Assembly: GCA_028583405.1 (NCBI GenBank)
Contig: CM053243.1
Location: forward strand, 35,739,420 to 35,803,419
Origin: Pogonophryne albipinna
Lineage: Eukaryota > Chordata > Actinopteri > Perciformes > Artedidraconidae
Direction: 5' to 3'
Length of the DNA: 64,000 nt
Shown here: in pieces, positions 47,591 through 64,000 of the stretch
Numbering within the stretch: the first letter of the stretch is position 1
How the letters are laid out: the number at the start of each line of letters is the position of its first letter
Notes under the pieces: model-generated
The model's database searches: none
What the model was told of the DNA's origin: nothing
What the model saw: only the letters and a program-made list of their open reading frames with translations
Translations under genes and position numbers: made by a program

Positions 47591-50232
47591 ATGATGATCC
47601 CAAGCGTCCTCGCGCCTCCAGCCTTCTACCCGGGTCTGTACCGGCCGGCTCTGCCGCTGCACCACGCGTTGCCCTCCGGCTTCCCCACCCACTCCAGCTT
47701 TCTAGTGGAGGACCTGTTGCGGATAAGCCGCCCCACAGCCTTCGTTAACCGGACTGTCCCGTCAATGTGCGCCTCCCTGCCCACAGCCACCACCACCCTG
47801 TCCTTCAGCAGCGCGCATGCAGAGCGCGCATTGGCCACGACCGCGTTGACGCGCGAATCGTGCTCGCCGAAAATGTCGACCAGCAAGGACCCAACTTTTC
47901 TCAAGTTTGGCGTGAGCGCCATCCTCGCACCTTCACCAAAGACAGGTGAGAACCCAGACTTCCTGCTTTCAGTTCGTATTGATGTGTTTAACTTTTGGAT
48001 GGATTTCTGTCATTCAGGAATGATTGTGTAACATGTGTGACGTTCCTCCACAGTGTCCTCACATCCTGCATTCCACAGCCAGCACTCCAAGAGCTTCCCC
48101 TTCCCCTACTTTGATGGGACCTTTCACCCCATATTCAGGACTCCTTATTTACCAGGTAGGCACAACTTTTACGACCCATCCCTTTTCAGCCTTCGGGAAT
48201 CTGTCTGAGCTAATTGCATTTAGATGTAAAACACTCTGGCACCCTGTCAAATATTTTTTTACCAGAGAAGAAGAAATCACTGTCTTATTAATGGGGACCG
48301 TTGGCCTCTGCCAGGACCCTGCACCCACCCCCTAATTAACCAATTATCCCAAATCGTCACGCTTTAAATTTGAGGCGGGGTGGCGAGTTAGAGTCCCCCC
48401 TGCTTCCCATTGGGGGCGTTTTGGCATTTCCCTGGCCCCGCGTTTTCCCACAGAGCCCGGGGGGCCACCGGGCCGCTGTTGCGGGCAACAATGCCTTCAG
48501 CACCATGACCAATTTGGTCAGCTCCCACCGGCCGAACCACCCACACACCCCGGAGAGTGACTTTTACCAGGGGGGCCAAAGGCGTGAAACAGTCATGCAC
48601 TAATTTCCCTATTAGGCGCTATTGACTGTGTTCAATATTCTCACAAGACCACATAGCGCGTCGTTGTTCCTGATTCTGCTGCGGCCACAGGGCACATACT
48701 GTCAGGGAGACGTCCAGTTAGCAGCGTGCACACAGGGACAGTGTCTCGCACCGTGGGAGTTAAAGTAAAGTTTCTAACTGCATCTGTAATGTCCCAGCCG
48801 GGGAAGGTCTGTCCCTGCAGGCCCATAGGATAGGTTACCACTGACCTCCATCCTCTCTGTCTCAGTGCCCTAAACGTTTATTCTCCATGCGGGCCAATCA
48901 ACGAGTTGAGATAAAGAATAATCTCTTAGAAAAGTCTATAAAGTCGCTAGTCCGTGCTTTCATTCAAGCACATCATAATGGTGATGGAGTCTTTTCATGG
49001 GCTCAGCTGAATGCCCCAACAATACAACTCCAGCGTCCTGAATAGCTTTTCGTGTTCATTTAATGAAAATGATTTGAAGGCAAGGAAGAGAAGAAAAAAA
49101 AAACGCCATTCCCCCCCACCCCCCGGGCATCAGTATTCTGGTATGCAGTTGTGTTTAGTTTGAAAGTGTAAATCTCCTTTTGTTGCGATAATATATGGCC
49201 TTCGCCGCCTGTCCCGAGTCTTTTCTGCGTTAGTTCATTACTACACAATTACCGTTCACGGTTTATTAACTCCTCTATCCGCCCTCACAGGGTTCCTTAA
49301 AGGATATGCTACCTCTTTACCATACCAATGCGGTTGGGGTCCGGCCAATGTGCTAATTAGTCACCTCGTGCCATTTCACTCAAAACGGAGACGTATTGCA
49401 CAGTTCCAAAAAAAAAAAAAAAAACTTCCAATAATAACCAGTTGAGAAGTATAGCTTTAAGGGACATACTTTTTTTTATTTAGATGCCTGAGATTTTGAG
49501 TTTAGATTTAAAAGGGTAATTTGAGGCAGAAAAGTGGTTGTTTTTTTATTTTCTGCGAACTTTTTTCTCTCTAAGATGTTGCAAATATATATATATTTTT
49601 CTAACATATTTTATTCTCTTTGTTTGTATTGCAGTATCTTCATCCGTTATTCCCATTCCCGGGACCTTTTCGTGGCCCCTGGCCGCCAGAGGTAAACCCC
49701 GGAGGGGAATGCTGAGGAGGGCGGTCTTCTCCGATGTGCAGCGCAAAGCTTTGGAGAAAATGTTCCAGAAACAGAAATACATCAGCAAGCCGGACAGGAA
49801 GAAGCTGGCATCGAAGCTGGGCCTGAAAGACTCACAGGTAAACATCACACATGTCCAACATCTCGTGCGTAATTTCCACGTAAAGACGCTGTTGTGTGAT
49901 CCACTGCACCTGACGCAGAGCTCTTTAACTCACAATCTCCTCCTCATCCACAGGTGAAAATCTGGTTCCAGAACCGGCGTATGAAATGGAGGAACTCCAA
50001 GGAGAGAGAGCTGCTGTCCTCCGGGGGCTGTCGCGAGCAGACCCTGCCCACCAAAGCCAACCCGCACCCAGACCTTAGTGATGTGGGCAAGAAGTCCTCA
50101 GCCGAGGAAGATGAGGAAGAAGAGTTTGCAAGAGAGAGAACGATTGCAGGGTCCAGCATCTCCTCTCCATCTTTTTCCAGCAAGCACTCGGACTTCTCAA
50201 TGTCAGACGACGAAGAAATAACAGTATCTTAA
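47591..50232 (+). CDS. dbx1: Homeobox protein Dbx1, complete, four exons
   Basis: Exons 47591-47945, 48054-48155, 49635-49837 and 49954-50232. GT-AG junctions and phases match, giving 312 residues. The start MMIPSVLAPPAFYPGLYRP is the typical Dbx N-terminus. FLVEDLL (residues 37-43) fits an eh1-like Groucho/TLE-binding motif. The homeodomain covers about residues 177-236, encoded by exons 3 and 4, with recognition helix KIWFQNRRMKWRNSKERE. The C-terminus is acidic (EEDEEEEF) and ends DDEEITVS. Dbx1 is a transcriptional repressor that patterns p0 progenitors of the ventral neural tube and V0 interneurons. A short intron 1 (108 bp), a 1.5-kb intron 2 and a short intron 3 (116 bp) are seen. Teleosts have duplicates (dbx1a, dbx1b); I cannot tell which this is. 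Confidence 0.96.
48156..49634 (+). other. dbx1 intron 2
   Basis: A 1.5-kb intron with no exon inside. It contains CCTAATTAACCAATTATCCC at about 48331-48350, a pair of homeodomain-type cores that could serve auto- or cross-regulation, a GC-rich part at 48370-48560, and poly-A and poly-C runs (about 49093-49125 and 49409-49424). Confidence 0.5.
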
Positions 50233-50628
50233 TTTATTTTAAATATAGAGAATATAACCCCTGTTTTGTTTTCATATGAGACTGTGACCACATCTGTAAG
50301 AAGCTGCCGGCCTTGAAGGGGACCCCATAAATGTCATTGTTAAAAAAGCAAAAAACACTCGTGTTTGTTGCTTCAGGTGCACTGCAGGATCCACTTCTTA
50401 GACACAATTTGCTGTTTTGCACAGCTTTGTTCAATTGTACAGTATTTTGTACAATTTTGTATGGACATTTTATGCCAAGAACATTGAGTTCCTTTTACCT
50501 TGACCTTGAATAGAGTTGTTTATTAAAAATGTAGCTATTTCGTTAATAATTTATATGAATTTGTTTAATAAGTATGTTGTATTATGTGCTGTATATATGT
50601 TTATTTCACACGTTTTGTACAAATACCA

Positions 50629-50634
50629 AATAAA
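50629..50634 (+). terminator. dbx1 poly(A) signal
   Basis: AATAAA about 400 bases after the dbx1 stop, preceded by a U-rich 3' UTR with repeated TTTTGTA motifs. Cleavage is expected near 50645-50665. Confidence 0.75.
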
Positions 50635-50659
50635 ATTGTGGACATTTCAAAGTCAAGAC

Positions 50660-53235
50660 TATGTGTGTATGTATTTTTATTAAAAAACCGTTTGACAACA
50701 TTCAATCATAAATAATCATTACTTTTATTAAATCACAATAACTTAAGACTAGTATAGTGAGCCCTGGACAGACCAGCGATGACAAACGGCATCTATCTGC
50801 TCTGGTGTAAAGACACTGTACACAAAATACTCCTTTTCAAGTACTGTAACAAATCAGCTAGAAAAAAGTCATCAAAATGCTGCGAGATAATCATCTATTT
50901 ACAAACTTATGTTACATATCAAAAAATGTACATAGCAAAGAAGGCTAAACATTCATTGAGTTTGTGAGTAATAAACTGACAGACTGGTCAAATGCTTGGA
51001 CAACATCCACACTCCTCAGGCTCGACTGAAGACAGACAGAGAATCAGTCTCTTTGTGCTTACAAGGACCATAACAGAGTGTGTCTAAAGCTACACAGACA
51101 CACCCGGACAAGAACATGGACAACAAATCTGAAAAATCCTCACAAATATAGTTCCATGCTGTATGTCTCAGCAGTGCTGAAAAAGTAGGGATCTAGCGCA
51201 TCAGATTTGGGCTTCCATTGGGAGTTCAGAATGAGTGTTGCATAGGATCTGTGACAAAAACACTGAACGCGATGGAAGCCGCGCTACACGACGTGACCCC
51301 GGATTTAATCGTATGCCTGCCCTTCCCAGAAGGCAGTCAGGGGGGTTTAAAGCAAATAAAAAGGACAATATTCTTTATATTCTAAGCCACATGGCAAACT
51401 GTTTTAACATTACCATCCAAGCACAAGTACCTTTATACTTCAGATTAATTATATCACTATAAACAAAGCAGCATACACTAGTTTTCACTTAATTAGTTCA
51501 ACATGTTTGTCAGTTTTATCATCACAAATCACATAAAACAGACTGCACAGTCAAAGGATGGGGATGAGGTATAAAATCAACATGTCTTAAACGTCCCTTC
51601 CCCAAACGTTCTGATTTGGAGCACCATAACACATCTATATATTTTTTCTTTCTCGCTAGTGGTCCAAATATTTACACCATCTTCACAGCACTGGGTCACA
51701 CATGCATACGACTTCTTTTGAAACCCAAAGTACTGCCTCTCATTCACGCCTTAATCGCATGGCATCGGTGTCTGATATGATGAGAGGTCGAGGAGAGTCG
51801 ACTCGGAGCCCTGTGAGTTTACAGCCATTTAGACGAATAAAGGATCGGCTAATGCTCGTAGTCTGTTAGAAAAGAGTAAGGCATTGTTTGTTAGGATTCA
51901 GTCCAGCACCAAGAAAAGAGACTTTGTGCTACAGCAGCCTGTTTGAGCCAATGTGCATGGAGATCTCCGAGGATAAGGTGATCCAAGCAAGGACTTATAC
52001 ATAGTAGAGACATTGTTTGTGAAGTTACACAGAAAGATACAAAACGGATCGAAACGGGTACATCTAAACATGGTGAATTTTTTTTTCCCAATTAGTGCCC
52101 TTAACTCCTGAAAGTCTTGTAAAGGGAATTTATAAATTAGATCTTTAAATGTCGGAGTTAGTAGTATTTTAGTGTTTAGGCCAAATAAAATGATGCATTT
52201 AAAACGTATGTTGTTCTGCACTATTTCAAAGGCACTGCTTTCTGGTAGAACAACAGTGTCTGGGCTATCAGGCTGAACATCAGAATTAGAATACCTTTAC
52301 TAGTCCCACAGAGGGGACATTTGCAACATGCGAACAAACCAAAGGATTGTGGTGAGTATTGTTGATTAAATTGTCTGAGCTTGTCTTTTTAATTTTGAAG
52401 ATGTTTCCACATTCTTCGCTCTGGTGGTGAAGCAACATTTGCAAAACGTCCTTGTCACGTTGTTTGAATCATCATAAAAACACATAATTTAAGTCCACAC
52501 AGACCTTTGTAGATTCAACTCAAAACCCTTCAGATGTACCTGTAATTAGTGTTCTCTAATAGCCTTTCATCTTATCTTAATGGGCTATTACTATTTCTTT
52601 AAACTCAAATGTGGCTGTGATAAATGAAGGATGTAATTAAATATCTCTCTGAGTGAGGACTTAACATTCACTTTGCCTCGATTTATCCTCCAACTCTAAC
52701 ACAGGCAGCTACAGTCATAGAGGAAGAGGAGGAAGCTGCTGGCTGTTCCTCCATTCCAGCGGGCTTCCTCTGTGTTCTCAGCAGCTGGTAGCTCAGAAAC
52801 AAGGGTCTGTGTCGCCCCCATCAGGCCGCGGAGGAGCACTGCGGCTGGGCAGCGTCTCCGCCTGAAGACCTGCTGCTGTGGCTCAGAGGGTTAAAGGACT
52901 CCTGGCTGCTGATGGCTGATGACGGTGATGATGACGCCTCACAAACAGTGGCAGGCTGTGTGCTTTTTATTCTGTCTTTCTGAAGTAGATCTCAGGCTCC
53001 TGACAGAGGAGCCCCGGGCCACAGCGGTGAAACAAATACAAATACAAATAACAGCGCAGTGCAGCAGAAATGTTCATTGCCCTTTTTCTGAAATGCAAAC
53101 CTTTTTCTTCTCTTCTTTTCTGATAATTGGGTTACCTGCACCCAAATTAAGGTGGCTGGATTTCTGCGGCATGAAATTAGATATATACGTTTTCACAGTT
53201 CTTATAAAAAGTTCCTCCTGAAAGCCAGTGTTGCA
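50660..53235 (-). other. Probable nav2 3' UTR, tail to tail with dbx1
   Basis: No coding exon lies between the nav2 stop (53236-53238) and dbx1. On the minus strand AATAAA occurs at 50676-50681 and 50724-50729, which would end a 3' UTR of about 2.5 kb. Much of the stretch is AU-rich and complex. A dispersed-repeat piece (AGAATACCTTTACTAGTCCC) lies at about 52284-52330. The extent of the UTR is inferred from signal positions only. Confidence 0.45.
50676..50681 (-). terminator. Candidate nav2 poly(A) signal
   Basis: Minus-strand AATAAA (plus-strand TTTATT). It faces the dbx1 signal at 50629-50634, so the predicted cleavage sites of the two genes nearly coincide. A second minus-strand AATAAA lies at 50724-50729. 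Confidence 0.45.
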
Positions 53236-63413
<10,178 letters not shown>

Positions 63414-64000
63414 CTGTAAAAACAAACATCAGAAGAAAGAAAATCATTAGAGGAGGTACTGATGGAATTGTGACATGCTTTAATGAAAAGGAAGAGCAGT
63501 TGAAGCTGCCGCAGGTCAGACCGCACCGCGCACATGTCCTGACTCCTCTGTGATTTATTAGCTACATGGAGACCAGCTGTATAAACCGTGGAGGAGATTG
63601 TCTGGTGTAATGTGTCTGGAAAGCAGAGATATCCTCCTGAAGGCATTTCACTCATGTGTGTGTGTGTGAGTTTGTGAGAGAGAATCCCATTGTCTGCATA
63701 CGCTGCACGCAGAACAATAGAAAGAAAAACAGGTAGCCAAACGCATACGGAGTGAGAGCAGGCAAAACAAACGCTCACACGAACACAACACACCCTGCTG
63801 CTGAAAACAGAGAAACATACAACACCCACGTTTACATATAAACAAGCTGCAACGGGCGCTAAAACGCCACCTGGAAGTGTTTCTCTCGTAATCTAACTGG
63901 AGGTGTTTTTACAGCTTTTCTTTATAGTGTGTGGTCAGTTTGTTGGTTACATTTAAACACACAGATCAGTTTATTTGGAGCTCACGTTAGATGTCAGTTT
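63414..64000 (-). other. nav2 intron, no further exon seen before the edge
   Basis: No open segment with splice sites and navigator-like sequence was found. The next upstream exon should lie beyond position 64000. Confidence 0.5.

Noticed and set aside
47626..47922. Minus-strand open frame opposite dbx1 exon 1
   Set aside because: It is the shadow of the GC-rich coding exon; no independent signals.

Overview
This window is vertebrate nuclear DNA, most probably from a ray-finned (teleost) fish. The genes are split by short GT-AG introns. Intergenic DNA is AT-rich and full of (CA/GT)n microsatellites. The mobile elements (BEL/Pao, hAT, small TIR elements, non-LTR retrotransposon tails) are of teleost type. 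I see no bacterial or phage content, operons, CRISPR arrays or tRNA genes.

Three protein-coding genes are recognisable: htatip2 (minus strand, about 11.7-15.1 kb, complete, six coding exons), dbx1 (plus strand, 47.6-50.2 kb, complete, four exons, TATA box and poly(A) signal) and the 3' part of nav2 (minus strand, 53.2 kb to beyond 63.4 kb, at least 19 coding exons in the window). As I recall, the human order on 11p15 is also NAV2-DBX1-HTATIP2, so this looks like a conserved synteny block. Exon phases sum without conflict in all three genes.

Layout. Positions 1-6.4 kb hold a decayed BEL/Pao LTR retrotransposon (minus strand, cut by the window edge). A 1.2 kb internally deleted hAT element with an exact 8-bp target-site duplication is nested in its 5' LTR region. 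From 6.5 to 9.7 kb lies a broken gene (minus strand) whose TATA box, start codon and signal-peptide exon look intact. Its body carries four in-frame stops, a frameshift, a 664-bp hAT-type MITE and two tandem copies of another TIR element. htatip2 follows, with a hAT-like MITE and non-LTR debris in its introns. The stretch from 15.3 to 47 kb is a roughly 32-kb gene desert upstream of dbx1. It holds microsatellites, a telomere-like repeat, a short 28S rDNA fragment, a non-LTR retrotransposon 3' end and homeodomain-site-rich stretches that could be developmental enhancers. dbx1 and nav2 are tail to tail, with facing poly(A) signals about 40 bp apart.

The genes do not form a pathway. htatip2 encodes an atypical short-chain dehydrogenase-like protein, dbx1 a homeodomain transcription factor of neural progenitors, and nav2 a cytoskeleton-associated AAA+ protein of growing axons. 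I found no clear new biological system. The most interesting signals are small: a 9-nt in-frame microexon in nav2 with further candidate small exons beside it, CA/GT repeats sitting on nav2 splice sites, a 15-G run beside the dbx1 TATA box, the broken secreted-protein gene with a preserved promoter, and the 28S rDNA fragment.
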